Shown: in pieces, positions 50,772 through 60,153 of the stretch
Numbering within the stretch: position 1 is the stretch's first letter
Layout: each line of letters starts with the position of its first letter
The notes under the pieces: model-generated
What the model was told of the DNA's origin: nothing
The model's input: only the letters and a program-made list of their open reading frames with translations
Database searches by the model: none
Made by a program: the position numbers and the translations under genes
Assembly: GCA_023458095.1 (NCBI GenBank)
Contig: JAEXAS010000009.1
Location: 124,001 to 188,000 of the forward strand
Direction of reading: 5' to 3'
From: Actinomycetes bacterium
GTDB lineage: Bacteria; Actinomycetota; Actinomycetes; Propionibacteriales; Propionibacteriaceae
Length of the DNA stretch: 64,000 nt

Positions 50772-53700
50772 GTGTCGGCCGAATTCGTGCACCTGCATTG
50801 CCACTCGGAGTACTCGATGTTGGACGGTGCAGCCCGTCTGGGAGATCTGGTTTCCACCGCCGAACAGATGGGTATGAATGCCCTGGCGGTCACCGATCAC
50901 GGAAACCTCTTCGGGGCCTACGAGTTCTACAAGGTCGCCAAGAAGACCTCGGTCAAGCCGATCATCGGGCTGGAGGCCTACCTCACCCCGAAGACCCATC
51001 GCAGTGAACGCAAACGCGTCCAATTCGGCGACGGTACCGGCGATGATGTCTCCTCCAAGGGCGCCTATACCCACATGACGATGTGGGCCTCCAATTCCGA
51101 GGGCATGCACAACCTGTTCCGACTCAGTTCGATGAGTTCGCTGGAGGGTTTCTTCTACAAGCCCCGGGCCGATCGGGAACTGCTGCATCGCTACGCCAAG
51201 GGGTTGATCGCCACCACTGGCTGCCCCTCTGGTGAAGTGCAGACTCACCTTCGCCTGGGCCAATACGCCGAGGCTCTGGCTTCGGCTGCCGAGTTTCGGG
51301 ATATCTTCGGCGCCGGCAACTTCTATGTCGAACTCATGGATCACGACTTGGAGATCGAGCGCCGGGTCCGTGACGATCTGCTGCGCCTGGCCAAAGACCT
51401 GAATCTGCCGTTGGTGGCCAGCAACGACCTGCACTATGTACGCGCCGAGGACGCCGACGATCACGACACTTTGCTGTGTGTGTCGGCCGGTTCCACCAAG
51501 GACGCCCCCAATCGTTTTCGCTTTAACGGCAACGGCTACTACCTGAAGTCGCCTGAAGAGATGCGACATCTGTTCCGCGATGTGCCGCAGGCCTGCGACA
51601 ACACTTTGGAGATCGCCGAGCGGTGCCAGACCAGCTTTGATGAGGGAACCGGCACCTACATGCCCGACTTCCCGGTGCCTGCCGGGGAGTCGGAAACCAG
51701 TTGGTTCATCAAAGAGGTGGCCAGCGGGTTGGCGCAGCGGTATCCGGAGGGAGTTCCGGAGTACGCCATCAAGCAGGCCGAGTATGAGGAAGAAGTCATC
51801 ATCGGCAAGGGCTATGCCGGCTACTTCCTGGTGGTCGCCGACTTCATCAACTGGGCCAAGGCCAACGGCATTCGGGTGGGGCCCGGTCGGGGCTCGGGTG
51901 CCGGGTCGATGTGCGCCTATGCGATGAAGATCACCGATCTGGATCCGGTGCCGCACGGCCTGATCTTCGAGCGCTTCCTGAACCCCGAACGTCCCTCGAT
52001 GCCGGACTTCGATGTGGACTTCGACGAGCGTCGCCGCGGCGAAGTGATCCACTACGTCACCGAGAAATACGGCGCGGATCGGGTCTGCCAGATCGTCACC
52101 TACGGCACGATCAAAGCCAAGCAGGCCATCAAGGACGCCGGGCGTGTGCTGGGCATGCCCTTCTCGCTGGGGGAGCGCGCCACCAAGGCCTACACCCCGC
52201 CGGTGCAGGGCAAAGACGTCGCTTTGGCCGATGTTTTCGATCCCGAGCATGCCCGCTACGGCGAAGGCACCGAGTTCCGGGAGCTGTATGACAACGATCC
52301 GGACGTGAAGACGGTGGTCGATACCGCCCGCGGCATTGAGGGACTCAAACGGCAGTGGGGAGTACATGCGGCTGGAGTCATCATGTCCAGCGCCCCACTG
52401 ATGGATGTGATCCCGATCATGAAGCGGGAGCAGGACGGCCAGATCATCACCCAATTCGACTATCCCAGTTGCGAGAGCCTGGGCCTGGTCAAGATGGACT
52501 TCCTCGGGCTGCGAAATCTGACGATCTTGGACGACGCGGTGGCCAATGTGCGCGTCAACCGGCACATTGATCTGGATCTGGATGCACTGCGTCGGGACAT
52601 GACCGATACCGCGACCTACGAACTGTTGGCTTCCGGGGAGACGCTCGGCGTGTTCCAGTTGGACGGCAGTGGACTGCGCTCGCTGCTGAAGATGATGCGT
52701 CCGGACAACTTCGAAGACATCTCGGCAACCATCGCGTTGTATCGCCCCGGTCCAATGGGTGCCGACAGCCATACCAACTACGCGCTGCGAAAGACCGGCC
52801 GGCAAGCCGTGGAGCCCATTCACCCCGAGTTGGCCGAACCGCTGGCCGACATCCTGGGCACCACCTACGGCCTGATCGTCTACCAGGAGCAGATCCAGCA
52901 GATCGCTCAGCGCGTGGCCGGCTACAGCCTGGGTCAAGCCGACCTGTTGCGCCGAGCCATGGGCAAGAAGAAGAAGGAAGTGCTGGAGGCCGAATTCAAG
53001 CCCTTCAGTTCGGGAATGAAGGAGCGGGGCTTCTCCGACACGGCGATCAACAAGCTGTGGGAGATCATGGTCCCCTTCGCCGCCTATGCCTTCAACAAAG
53101 CCCACTCGGCCGCCTATGGCGTGGTCTCCTACTGGACGGCGTATCTGAAGGCCAACTATCCGGCCGAGTTCATGGCAGCGCTGCTGGAATCGGTGAAGAG
53201 CGACAAGGACAAGACCGCCCTGTATCTGGGGGAGTGCCGTCGCATGGGCATCAAAGTGCTGCCCCCGGACGTCAACGAATCCGAGGGGCGCTTCACCCCG
53301 GTCGGTCCGGACATCCGCTACGGCCTTGCCGCGGTGCGCAACGTCGGCGAGAACGTGGTGGCTGGGATTGTTCAGGCCCGCACCGAGTGCGGCAAGGCCT
53401 CGGACTTCAACACCTTCCTCGATCAGATTCCGCTGGTGGCCTGCAACAAACGGGTCATAGAGTCCCTCATCAAGGCCGGCGCCTTCGACTCGATGGGGCA
53501 CACGCGGCGTTCGCTGATGGAGTGCTTCGAGCGCCGCGTCGATGAGGTGATCGACCTGAAGCGCAACCAGGCCAACGGTCAAGACGACCTGTTCGGCGAC
53601 GCCGGTTCGGAGACCCACATCGCCACCGCGCCGGTGCCCGACGTCCCGGAGTGGGACAAGCGGGTGCGGCTGGCCTTCGAGCGCGAGATGCTCGGCCTGT

Positions 53701-54290
53701 ATGTGAGCGATCATCCACTGTTGGGTCTGGAACATGTCCTGGCCGCCCACCGTGATCTGAGCATCGGGGAATTGCGAGCCGATGATGGCCCGCGGGACGG
53801 CATGGTGACCGTTGCGGGAATGATCACCTCGGTGGTTCGTAAACAGACCAAGAACGGGGACGTGTGGGCGATCGTCACCGTGGAGGACCTGGAATCGGCG
53901 ATCGAGGTACTGGTCTTTCCGAAGGTGTATGCCACGGTCGCTTTGTCGTTGGCCACCGACACCGTGGTGCGGATCAAGGGTCGGGTGCGTAGCAAGGACG
54001 ATTCGGTGGAGATGACCGGCCAGGAGGTCGCCTTCCCCGATGTGAGCGAGGGACCCTCCGGCCCGCTGGTGATCCAACTTCCGGCGGTTCGCTGCACCCC
54101 GGCGGTCGTGGAGCAATTGCGACAGGTCCTGCGGTCTCATCCGGGCCCGACCGAGGTACGCGTACGGCTGGTCTCGGCAACCAGCGGTGCCAAGATCTGG
54201 AAGCTCGATGAACAACTGCGAGTGGCGCCTTCACGTCCGCTGATTGCCGATCTCAAGGCTCTGCTGGGACCGTCCTGTGTGGCTGGGTGA
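50772..54290 (+). CDS. dnaE: DNA polymerase III alpha subunit
   Basis: Replicative DNA polymerase. 1172 residues from GTG, with AGGGAGG about 11 bases upstream. The PHP domain is intact (HLHCHSEYSML, VTDHGNL, GLEAYL, TGCPSGE, SNDLHYV), in line with the PHP-based proofreading known for actinobacterial DnaE1. The polymerase triad is PDFDVDFDE (Asp ~412 and 414) plus Asp ~575 in KMDFLGLRNLTIL; GPGRGSGAGSM binds nucleotide. QDDLFG near 936 fits the internal clamp-binding motif, followed by the OB fold (VTVAGMITSVVRKQTKNG). Divergent from arginase. Confidence 0.98.
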   Translation: MSAEFVHLHCHSEYSMLDGAARLGDLVSTAEQMGMNALAVTDHGNLFGAYEFYKVAKKTSVKPIIGLEAYLTPKTHRSERKRVQFGDGTGDDVSSKGAYTHMTMWASNSEGMHNLFRLSSMSSLEGFFYKPRADRELLHRYAKGLIATTGCPSGEVQTHLRLGQYAEALASAAEFRDIFGAGNFYVELMDHDLEIERRVRDDLLRLAKDLNLPLVASNDLHYVRAEDADDHDTLLCVSAGSTKDAPNRFRFNGNGYYLKSPEEMRHLFRDVPQACDNTLEIAERCQTSFDEGTGTYMPDFPVPAGESETSWFIKEVASGLAQRYPEGVPEYAIKQAEYEEEVIIGKGYAGYFLVVADFINWAKANGIRVGPGRGSGAGSMCAYAMKITDLDPVPHGLIFERFLNPERPSMPDFDVDFDERRRGEVIHYVTEKYGADRVCQIVTYGTIKAKQAIKDAGRVLGMPFSLGERATKAYTPPVQGKDVALADVFDPEHARYGEGTEFRELYDNDPDVKTVVDTARGIEGLKRQWGVHAAGVIMSSAPLMDVIPIMKREQDGQIITQFDYPSCESLGLVKMDFLGLRNLTILDDAVANVRVNRHIDLDLDALRRDMTDTATYELLASGETLGVFQLDGSGLRSLLKMMRPDNFEDISATIALYRPGPMGADSHTNYALRKTGRQAVEPIHPELAEPLADILGTTYGLIVYQEQIQQIAQRVAGYSLGQADLLRRAMGKKKKEVLEAEFKPFSSGMKERGFSDTAINKLWEIMVPFAAYAFNKAHSAAYGVVSYWTAYLKANYPAEFMAALLESVKSDKDKTALYLGECRRMGIKVLPPDVNESEGRFTPVGPDIRYGLAAVRNVGENVVAGIVQARTECGKASDFNTFLDQIPLVACNKRVIESLIKAGAFDSMGHTRRSLMECFERRVDEVIDLKRNQANGQDDLFGDAGSETHIATAPVPDVPEWDKRVRLAFEREMLGLYVSDHPLLGLEHVLAAHRDLSIGELRADDGPRDGMVTVAGMITSVVRKQTKNGDVWAIVTVEDLESAIEVLVFPKVYATVALSLATDTVVRIKGRVRSKDDSVEMTGQEVAFPDVSEGPSGPLVIQLPAVRCTPAVVEQLRQVLRSHPGPTEVRVRLVSATSGAKIWKLDEQLRVAPSRPLIADLKALLGPSCVAG

Positions 54291-54328
54291 TTGGGCATGA
54301 CGCCAACACTTTGCGGCCCAGGTTGGAC

Positions 54329-54334
54329 TAGGCT
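54329..54334 (+). promoter_or_regulatory. Putative -10 box for leaderless mRNA of the 54.3 kb membrane protein
   Basis: TAGGCT ends six bases before the GTG at 54341 (TCGGCT between), with no SD. Indicates a separate promoter after dnaE. Confidence 0.6.
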
Positions 54335-54340
54335 TCGGCT

Positions 54341-54970
54341 GTGAGCACCACCGTCGCCGAGGAATTGGCCACCGAACCGGACCCGCCGGCCCAGACGGGT
54401 TCGCTGGCGGCCTGGATCTTGCTGCTGGTCGGCCTTTCGATCGTGGTGGGCGCCTTGGCCGGAGTGTTCTGGTCGGGGGTGGTGACATTACCGAGCTACG
54501 AGATCCAGCCCGATGGTTCGGCCGTGATCGGCGAGCAGGGGTTGAGCCAAATCGTCGCCGCCGATGTGTGGTTCAGCATCACCGGAGCTCTGGTGGGTGC
54601 TGGACTGGGCATTGTGGTGTGGAAATGGTTCCGCCCCTTGGGGTGGCCCTGCGCACTGTTGGCGGTCGCTTCGGGGCTGATCGCTGCACTGGCCTGCTGG
54701 CGATTCGGGACCCTCTTGGGCCCGGGGCCCTTCGATGTACGCATGGCGGCCGCGCAGGCCGGCGATCTGGTGCCGGTTTCGTTGGAACTGCAGGCCTGGT
54801 CGGCGTTGGCCATCTGGGCGTTTGCGGCGGTCACTCCGGTGCTGCTGGCCTCATCGCTGGGGCCCGACGACGAAGAGGAAATCGCCGAGAGCTCCCGAGA
54901 CGAACACGGCGAATCCGAGGATCACGCCGAGGTCGACGAAATAGGCGTCCTGACCACTGAGGAGACCTGA
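54341..54970 (+). CDS. Four-helix membrane protein, possibly DUF2567-like
   Basis: 209 residues from GTG. Four predicted membrane helices: ~22-42 (AWILLLVGLSIVVGALAGVF), ~78-95, ~102-121 (PCALLAVASGLIAALACW) and ~152-170. A ~30-residue outside loop follows helix 1 (LPSYEIQPDGSAVIGEQGLSQ). The last 35 residues are strongly acidic (DDEEEIAESSRDEHGESEDH). The layout reminds me of actinobacterial DUF2567 proteins, but I cannot confirm it. Located between dnaE and the CYTH-CHAD gene, 7 bases before the latter. Confidence 0.75.
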   Translation: MSTTVAEELATEPDPPAQTGSLAAWILLLVGLSIVVGALAGVFWSGVVTLPSYEIQPDGSAVIGEQGLSQIVAADVWFSITGALVGAGLGIVVWKWFRPLGWPCALLAVASGLIAALACWRFGTLLGPGPFDVRMAAAQAGDLVPVSLELQAWSALAIWAFAAVTPVLLASSLGPDDEEEIAESSRDEHGESEDHAEVDEIGVLTTEET

Positions 54971-54977
54971 GGCGAGA

Positions 54978-56429
54978 ATGACCAGCGGAGTCGAGACCGA
55001 ACGTAAGTTTGCTTTGGGAAGAGGCGAAGATCTTCCCAGTCTTGACGATCTTGTCGAGGTCGGTCCGGCCGAGGATTTGGAACTGGTCTTCACCTACTAC
55101 GACACCCACGACTTCCGGCTCAATGCGGTCGGTCAGGTGCTGCAACGCCGCCGCGGCGCAGAGGACGCTGGCTGGCACGCCAAGCTCCCTACCGATGATC
55201 CCGACTCCCGCCGGGAGATCGCTTTACCTCCCGGTGGGGAAAGGTTGCCGCGGCAGTTGCGTGACCTGGTGGCCGACACCGCCGCCGAGCAGGCCTTGTA
55301 CCCGGTCGCTGAGGTCCACATCAGCCGGCAGCGGCGCACGCTGCGCGATGCGTCCGGAGCGGTCTTGGCCCACACCTTCACCGATCGGGTGCGCGCCAGG
55401 GTCGCCGGGCGGGTGCAGGAGTGGACCGAGGCCGAAATCGAGCTGGTCAATGCCGAAGCGGGATTTCTCGACCAGGTGGAGGCGGCGCTGGCCGAAAAAG
55501 GCGTGTTGCGTTCGCGGGCGGCGTCGAAGCTGTCCCGGGCCCTGGCTGAGCAGCCGGTTCTGGGTGAGGATTCGCCCGAACCGCCGCAAGCCTGGGCGGT
55601 GGCGCGCAGCTACTTGAGTGCGCAGATCGGTGTGCTGCAATCGCTGGAACCGCAGCTCATGGCCGATTCCTTCGACGCGGTGCATCGCTGCCGGGTGGCC
55701 AGCCGCCGGCTGCGCTGCGTGCTGAGATCCTTCTCGGGGCTGTTCCGTACCGGGGCGGTGCGCGCGCTGCGCGAGGAGTTGCGGTGGTACGCCGAGAATC
55801 TCGGCTCTCCGCGGGACGCCGAGGTGATGCTCGAGCGCGTCACGGCGGCTATGGGTGCCCTCGCCGAACCGATGGACGCCGCAGTCAGCGAACGGGTCGG
55901 CAAAGAACTGGCTGCGGCCCACCGCAACGCTCACCACGATCTGATCGCTGCCCTGACCAGTGAACGCTATGTGCGTCTGCAACTGGCGCTGGAGCGGCTG
56001 CTGGCCGATCCGCCGCTGGACTGGAGGGCGTCCGAACCGGCCTCGATTCTGCTGCCTGGGATGTACGAGGCCGTGGTGGCCGAAGTGCGGCGACGCAGCG
56101 AACGAGCTTTGGCTCGTCCGGAGGATTTCACCCGCTGGCATGAGACCCGCAAGGCGGCCAAGGCCGCGCGTTACAGCGCCGAGTTGATGGTCGGCGCCAC
56201 CGGAGAGGCTGCCCAGCAGGCGGCTCAGGCCTGGGCTCAGGTGAGCGGGGCTTTGGGGGAGGTTCAGGATTGCGTGATGGCTGACCAGGTGATCGCCGAT
56301 CTGTCCTATTCGGCCGTGCGCGATGGCCTGCCGCGAACACCTTTCGACGACCTGCGCTGCGTGCAGGACGGGCTACGCCGCGAGGCGCTGGCGCGCGGTC
56401 GGGCCCTCCTGGTGGAGGCGCTGGGGTAA
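54978..56429 (+). CDS. CYTH and CHAD domain protein
   Basis: 483 residues. Residues ~1-195 are a CYTH domain with the ETERKF phosphate-binding motif (ExExK, residues 6-10) and alternating charged strands (YYDTHDFRL, WHAKLP, RVRARVAGRVQEWTEAEIELV); residues ~205-483 are a CHAD helical domain with conserved basic residues (FDAVHRCRVASRRLRCVLRSF, FTRWHETRKAAKAARYSAELM). CYTH enzymes act on triphosphates and CHAD binds polyphosphate, so inorganic triphosphate or polyphosphate handling is likely. ATG 54978 has GAGGCGAG upstream. One base separates its stop from the convergent ybaK gene. Confidence 0.92.
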   Translation: MTSGVETERKFALGRGEDLPSLDDLVEVGPAEDLELVFTYYDTHDFRLNAVGQVLQRRRGAEDAGWHAKLPTDDPDSRREIALPPGGERLPRQLRDLVADTAAEQALYPVAEVHISRQRRTLRDASGAVLAHTFTDRVRARVAGRVQEWTEAEIELVNAEAGFLDQVEAALAEKGVLRSRAASKLSRALAEQPVLGEDSPEPPQAWAVARSYLSAQIGVLQSLEPQLMADSFDAVHRCRVASRRLRCVLRSFSGLFRTGAVRALREELRWYAENLGSPRDAEVMLERVTAAMGALAEPMDAAVSERVGKELAAAHRNAHHDLIAALTSERYVRLQLALERLLADPPLDWRASEPASILLPGMYEAVVAEVRRRSERALARPEDFTRWHETRKAAKAARYSAELMVGATGEAAQQAAQAWAQVSGALGEVQDCVMADQVIADLSYSAVRDGLPRTPFDDLRCVQDGLRREALARGRALLVEALG

Positions 56430-56430
56430 C

Positions 56431-56910
56431 TCAGCCGGCAATATCGCCCACCAGGGCCCCGGTGAGCTCTATCAGTGCGAGGGGGGAGAGTTCGACGTCC
56501 AGGCCGCGACGGCCCGCGGAAACGAAGATGGTGTCCCACAGCTCGCAGGTTTCATCGATCGCCGTGTCCAGCCGTGTGCGTTGGCCCAGGGGAGAGACAC
56601 CCCCCAGCACATAACCGGTGCTGCGGGTGGCCTGGGCTGCCGCGGCGAGCGACGCGCGCTTGACGCCGAACAACTGGGCGCACGACTTCAGATCCAATTT
56701 TCCGGCCACCGGGACCAGCGCTACGGCGAGTCTCCTCGGGGTGGCCTCGAGTTCGACCACCAGGGTCTTGAACATGCGCAGTGGATCGATGCCCAAGGCA
56801 GTGGCCGCTTCCTGGCCATAGCTGGCGACCTGGGGATCGTGGTGGTAGCTGTGCAGCCGGTAGCTCACCTGAGCGGCGTCCAGGACGGCGGTGGCCGGTG
56901 TGGCGGACAT
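56431..56910 (-). CDS. ybaK: YbaK/EbsC-type Cys-tRNA(Pro) deacylase
   Basis: Trans-editing protein that removes cysteine wrongly attached to tRNA(Pro). 159 residues from ATG 56910. The N-terminus ATAVLDAAQVSYRLHSYHHD, FKTLVVELEATPRRLAVALVPVAGKLDLK (catalytic Lys region) and YVLGGVSPLGQRTRLDTAIDE are diagnostic. The ATG shares its A with the stop of the upstream DUF554 gene (TGATG), so the two are coupled. The much longer open frame reaching 57660 is a shadow of DUF554. Confidence 0.94.
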   Translation of the reverse strand: MSATPATAVLDAAQVSYRLHSYHHDPQVASYGQEAATALGIDPLRMFKTLVVELEATPRRLAVALVPVAGKLDLKSCAQLFGVKRASLAAAAQATRSTGYVLGGVSPLGQRTRLDTAIDETCELWDTIFVSAGRRGLDVELSPLALIELTGALVGDIAG

Positions 56911-57656
56911 CAGCGCAGCTCCGCCACGATCGAAACCAGTACCGGGGCGGCGATCAAGGCCGGAAGCAGGTCGCCGATCTGAATCTGCTTGATCCCCAGC
57001 AGCCTGATGCCCAAGCCGAGCAGAATCACCCCACCGGTGGCGGTAAGCGCATCCAGTTGTGCCACCGGCAGCACATTCCCCAGCCAGAACCCGGCCGCGG
57101 TCAGGCTGCCCTGGTAAATCGCCAGCGGGATGGCGGCGAAGGCCACCCCGATGCCCAGGCTGGAGGCGAAAGCCATCGCGGCGAAACCGTCCATCACCGC
57201 TTTGACCACCAGTTGCTCGGCGCCGTGGCCCATGCCGTCGGAAAGCGAACCCAGGATGGACAGCGGGCCCACGCAGAAGATCAGGGTCGCGGTGACGGAG
57301 GCTTCGATGAAGGTGTGGTGATCGGCCCCGCGTGCGAAATGGTTGCGCAGCCAATCCGCACCGTGGTCGAGGCGCTGTTCCAAACGCATCAGCGATCCGA
57401 GGATCCCGCCGATCAACAGCGCGGCCAACACGATCAGCAGGCGCGACTGGGCGCCGACCGCAGCGCCGAACGCCTCCGACATGCCCTGGGCGACCGACAG
57501 TCCACCAATGACCAGCGAGATCAGCCCCAGGATCTGGGTGACCACCGTCCGAGTGCGCTCCGGGAGCCGGTGACCGATCAGGACGCCCAGCAGTGCGCCC
57601 ACCACGACGCTGACCACATTGATGAGCGTGCCTGCGCCGATGAACATGGCCGCCAT
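56910..57656 (-). CDS. DUF554 membrane protein (YdfK/YqgA-like)
   Basis: 248 residues with about seven membrane helices. The start FIGAGTLINVVSVVVGALLGVLIG and the motifs FCVGPLSILGSLSDGMG, VKAVMDGFAAMAFASSLGIGVAFAA and ATGGVILLGLGIRLL are those of the DUF554 family, probable transporters of unknown substrate. ATG 57656 is used; ATG 57647 (MFIGAG) matches the family start at least as well. Divergent from hisD, coupled to ybaK. Confidence 0.93.
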   Translation of the reverse strand: MAAMFIGAGTLINVVSVVVGALLGVLIGHRLPERTRTVVTQILGLISLVIGGLSVAQGMSEAFGAAVGAQSRLLIVLAALLIGGILGSLMRLEQRLDHGADWLRNHFARGADHHTFIEASVTATLIFCVGPLSILGSLSDGMGHGAEQLVVKAVMDGFAAMAFASSLGIGVAFAAIPLAIYQGSLTAAGFWLGNVLPVAQLDALTATGGVILLGLGIRLLGIKQIQIGDLLPALIAAPVLVSIVAELR

Positions 57657-57747
57657 TCAATCACTGGCCGGGCCTAGGTGGACTCCGCGTCCGCGGACCT
57701 GGGCGTTCGTCGGGTGGGGCTGCGGAAGGGGCGAGACCCAATCGCTC

Positions 57748-57753
57748 TAGAAT
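57748..57753 (+). promoter_or_regulatory. Putative -10 box for leaderless hisD mRNA
   Basis: TAGAAT ends seven bases before GTG 57761. It overlaps the alternative ATG at 57752, so that ATG would be upstream of the transcript. This decides the hisD start. Confidence 0.6.
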
Positions 57754-57760
57754 GGCGCCC

Positions 57761-59062
57761 GTGCTGCAAACCATCGACCTGCGAGGTCAGAACCTGGCTG
57801 ATTACCGTGCGGCGTTGCCGCGCGCAGACTTCGATGTGGAGGCCGCCGTGGAGCGGGTGCGTCCCATCGTGGCGGCCGTCGCCGAACGAGGGGCCGCTGC
57901 TCTGGCGGAGTTCAGCGAGCAGTTCGACCATGTGGTGCCGTCGAGCTTTCGAGTGCCGGACGCGGCGCTCGCCGCCGCTGAAGCGGAGTTGAGCGACGAG
58001 TTGCGCGAAGCCTTCACCGAGGCGATCCGGCGGCGGCGTCTGGTGGCCGAGGCCGAGGCTGCCAGTGTGCCGGTTCGCGTCGAGTTGGCGGCCGGGGCCG
58101 TGGTGGAACAGCGACTGATCCCGGTGCGCCGGGTGGGGTTGTACGTGCCGGGTGGCCTGGCGCCGCTGGCGTCGAGTGTGTTGATGAATGTCGTCCCTGC
58201 TCAGGTGGCCGGGGTGTCCTCGATCGCGGTGGCCAGCCCGCCGCAGGCCGAGTTCGGTGGGCTTCCGCACCCGAACATCCTCGCCGTCTGTGCCCTGCTG
58301 GGCGTCGATGAGGTCTATGCCGTCGGCGGTGCGCAAGCGATTGCGATGTTCGCCTACGGTGTGCCGGAGGTCTGCGACCGGGTGGACCTGGTGACCGGGC
58401 CGGGAAATATCTACGTGGTCGCTGCCAAGCGGCTGTTGCGTGGTGTGATCGGCATCGATTCGGAGGCCGGCCCCACCGAGATCGCGATTCTGGCCGACGA
58501 CTCCGCGCGCGCCGATCATGTGGCCGCTGACCTCATCTCCCAGGCCGAACACGACCCGATGGCCGCCTCGGTACTGGTCACCGATTCCGAGGCGCTGGCC
58601 GCGGCTGTGCGGACCGAAGTCGATGCCCAGGTGGCAGTGACCAAGCATGTGGATCGGATTCGTACGGCTTTGTCCGGGCCACAGTCGGCGATCGTCCTGG
58701 TTGATGACGTGGAGCAGGGCCTGGCCGTGGTGAATGCCTATGCCGCCGAGCACCTGGAGATCCAAACCCGTGACGCCGCTGCGGTCGCTGATCGGGTCCA
58801 CAACGCTGGGGCGATCTTTGTGGGGTCCTATGCGCCGGTGTCGTTGGGCGACTACAGCGCCGGATCGACCCACGTGCTGCCTACGGCAGGCTCGGCGGCT
58901 CACTCCTCGGGGCTGAATGTGCACAGCTTCCGCAAACAGGTGCACGTCATCAACTACTCAGCCGAGGCGTTGGCGGAATTGGCCGACTCGGTGGAGGCGT
59001 TCGCCAGTGCCGAGGACCTGCCCGGACACCGGGCTGCGATCAGCGTTCGGCGGCCGTCGTGA
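57761..59062 (+). CDS. hisD: Histidinol dehydrogenase
   Basis: Oxidises histidinol to histidine in two NAD+ steps. 433 residues from GTG 57761 (MLQTIDLRGQ); the ATG at 57752 lies within a TAGAAT -10 box and is less likely. VGLYVPGGLAPLASSVLMNVVPA, YAVGGAQAIAMFAYG, VTGPGNIYVVAAKR, GPTEIAILADDSA and LISQAEHDP (zinc-binding Gln/His) are intact, as is the C-terminal LPTAGSAAHSSGLNVHSF. First gene of hisD-C-B-H-A, each joined to the next by a start/stop overlap. Confidence 0.97.
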   Translation: MLQTIDLRGQNLADYRAALPRADFDVEAAVERVRPIVAAVAERGAAALAEFSEQFDHVVPSSFRVPDAALAAAEAELSDELREAFTEAIRRRRLVAEAEAASVPVRVELAAGAVVEQRLIPVRRVGLYVPGGLAPLASSVLMNVVPAQVAGVSSIAVASPPQAEFGGLPHPNILAVCALLGVDEVYAVGGAQAIAMFAYGVPEVCDRVDLVTGPGNIYVVAAKRLLRGVIGIDSEAGPTEIAILADDSARADHVAADLISQAEHDPMAASVLVTDSEALAAAVRTEVDAQVAVTKHVDRIRTALSGPQSAIVLVDDVEQGLAVVNAYAAEHLEIQTRDAAAVADRVHNAGAIFVGSYAPVSLGDYSAGSTHVLPTAGSAAHSSGLNVHSFRKQVHVINYSAEALAELADSVEAFASAEDLPGHRAAISVRRPS

Positions 59063-60153
59063 AGCCTGATGTGAGCTTGGACGACCTGCCGCTGCGTCCG
59101 GAGTTGGTGGGGGAGCGCCCCTATGGTGCACCGCAGTTGGACGTGCCGGTGCGGCTCAACGTCAATGAGAACCCCTACCCGCCCAGTGCTGTGATCGCTG
59201 CGGCGATGGGGGAGGCGATCACCCGGATCGCGGCCGACCTTGATCGTTATCCGGATCGCGAGGCCACCGCGTTGCGCGAGGACCTGGCCGGTTACCTCGG
59301 TCACGGCCTGCAGGCGAAGAACATCTGGGCGGCCAACGGCTCCAATGAGGTCATGACTCATCTGTTGGGTGCCTTTGTCGGTCCGCTTCGGCGGGTCTTG
59401 ACCTTCGGGCCGACCTATTCGATGTATCCCGAATACGCGCGCAACACCCACAGTGAGTATGTGGTGGTGCCGCGGCGGCCCGATTTCAGCGTGGACGCCG
59501 CCATGGTCTTGGCCGCTATCGAGGAGCACCAACCGAGCGTGGTGTTGATCACCACCCCGAACAATCCGACCGGAACCGTCACCGGGCTGCCGGTCCTGAC
59601 CGAGATTCTGGCCGGCACCGAGACGATCGTGGTGGTCGATGAGGCCTATCAGGAGTTCGCCCGCGATCCCGAGCAGACTGCGCTCAGCTTGCTGCCCCGG
59701 TTTGGGAACTTGGTAGTGAGCCGCACCCTGAGCAAGGCGTTCGCCCTTGCCGGAGGGCGATTGGGGTATCTGGCTGCGGCGCCGGCCATTGTGGATGCCT
59801 GCCGGATCGTGCGGCTGCCGTACCACCTGTCGGCACAGACCCAGGCGATCGCGCGGGTTGCTTTGGCTTATGCCCCCGACATGCTGGCTCGCGTTGATGA
59901 ATTGCGGCGTACTCGTGACGAGATGCTGGTGCGGCTGCCTCAACTGGGGGTAGAGGTGATCGACTCCGAGGCGAACTTCTGTTTGTTCGGAAGGTTCAGC
60001 GACCGTCATGATGTCTTTGTTCGGCTTCTGGACCGAGGTGTGCTGGTCCGAGAGACCGGGCCTGCAGGGTTCCTGCGGGTCTCGGTGGGTACGCCAGCCG
60101 AAACGGAGGCGTTTTACGCTGCATTGAGTGATGTGCTGAAGGAGATCGGATGA
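59059..60153 (+). CDS. hisC: Histidinol-phosphate aminotransferase
   Basis: PLP enzyme converting imidazole-acetol phosphate to histidinol phosphate with glutamate. 364 residues from GTG overlapping the hisD stop (GTGA). PVRLNVNENPYPPS, WAANGSNEVMTHLLGAF, ITTPNNPTGTVTG, VVDEAYQEFA and the PLP lysine in SRTLSKAFALAGGRLGY (~225) are present; the RVSVGTPAE substrate-binding arginine is near the end. Stop overlaps hisB ATG. Confidence 0.97.
   Translation: MKPDVSLDDLPLRPELVGERPYGAPQLDVPVRLNVNENPYPPSAVIAAAMGEAITRIAADLDRYPDREATALREDLAGYLGHGLQAKNIWAANGSNEVMTHLLGAFVGPLRRVLTFGPTYSMYPEYARNTHSEYVVVPRRPDFSVDAAMVLAAIEEHQPSVVLITTPNNPTGTVTGLPVLTEILAGTETIVVVDEAYQEFARDPEQTALSLLPRFGNLVVSRTLSKAFALAGGRLGYLAAAPAIVDACRIVRLPYHLSAQTQAIARVALAYAPDMLARVDELRRTRDEMLVRLPQLGVEVIDSEANFCLFGRFSDRHDVFVRLLDRGVLVRETGPAGFLRVSVGTPAETEAFYAALSDVLKEIG

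Noticed and set aside
50682..54215. 1177-codon open frame on the minus strand
   Set aside because: It lies wholly antisense to dnaE, has His/Gly/Val-rich sequence without domains, and is the expected shadow of a high-GC gene.
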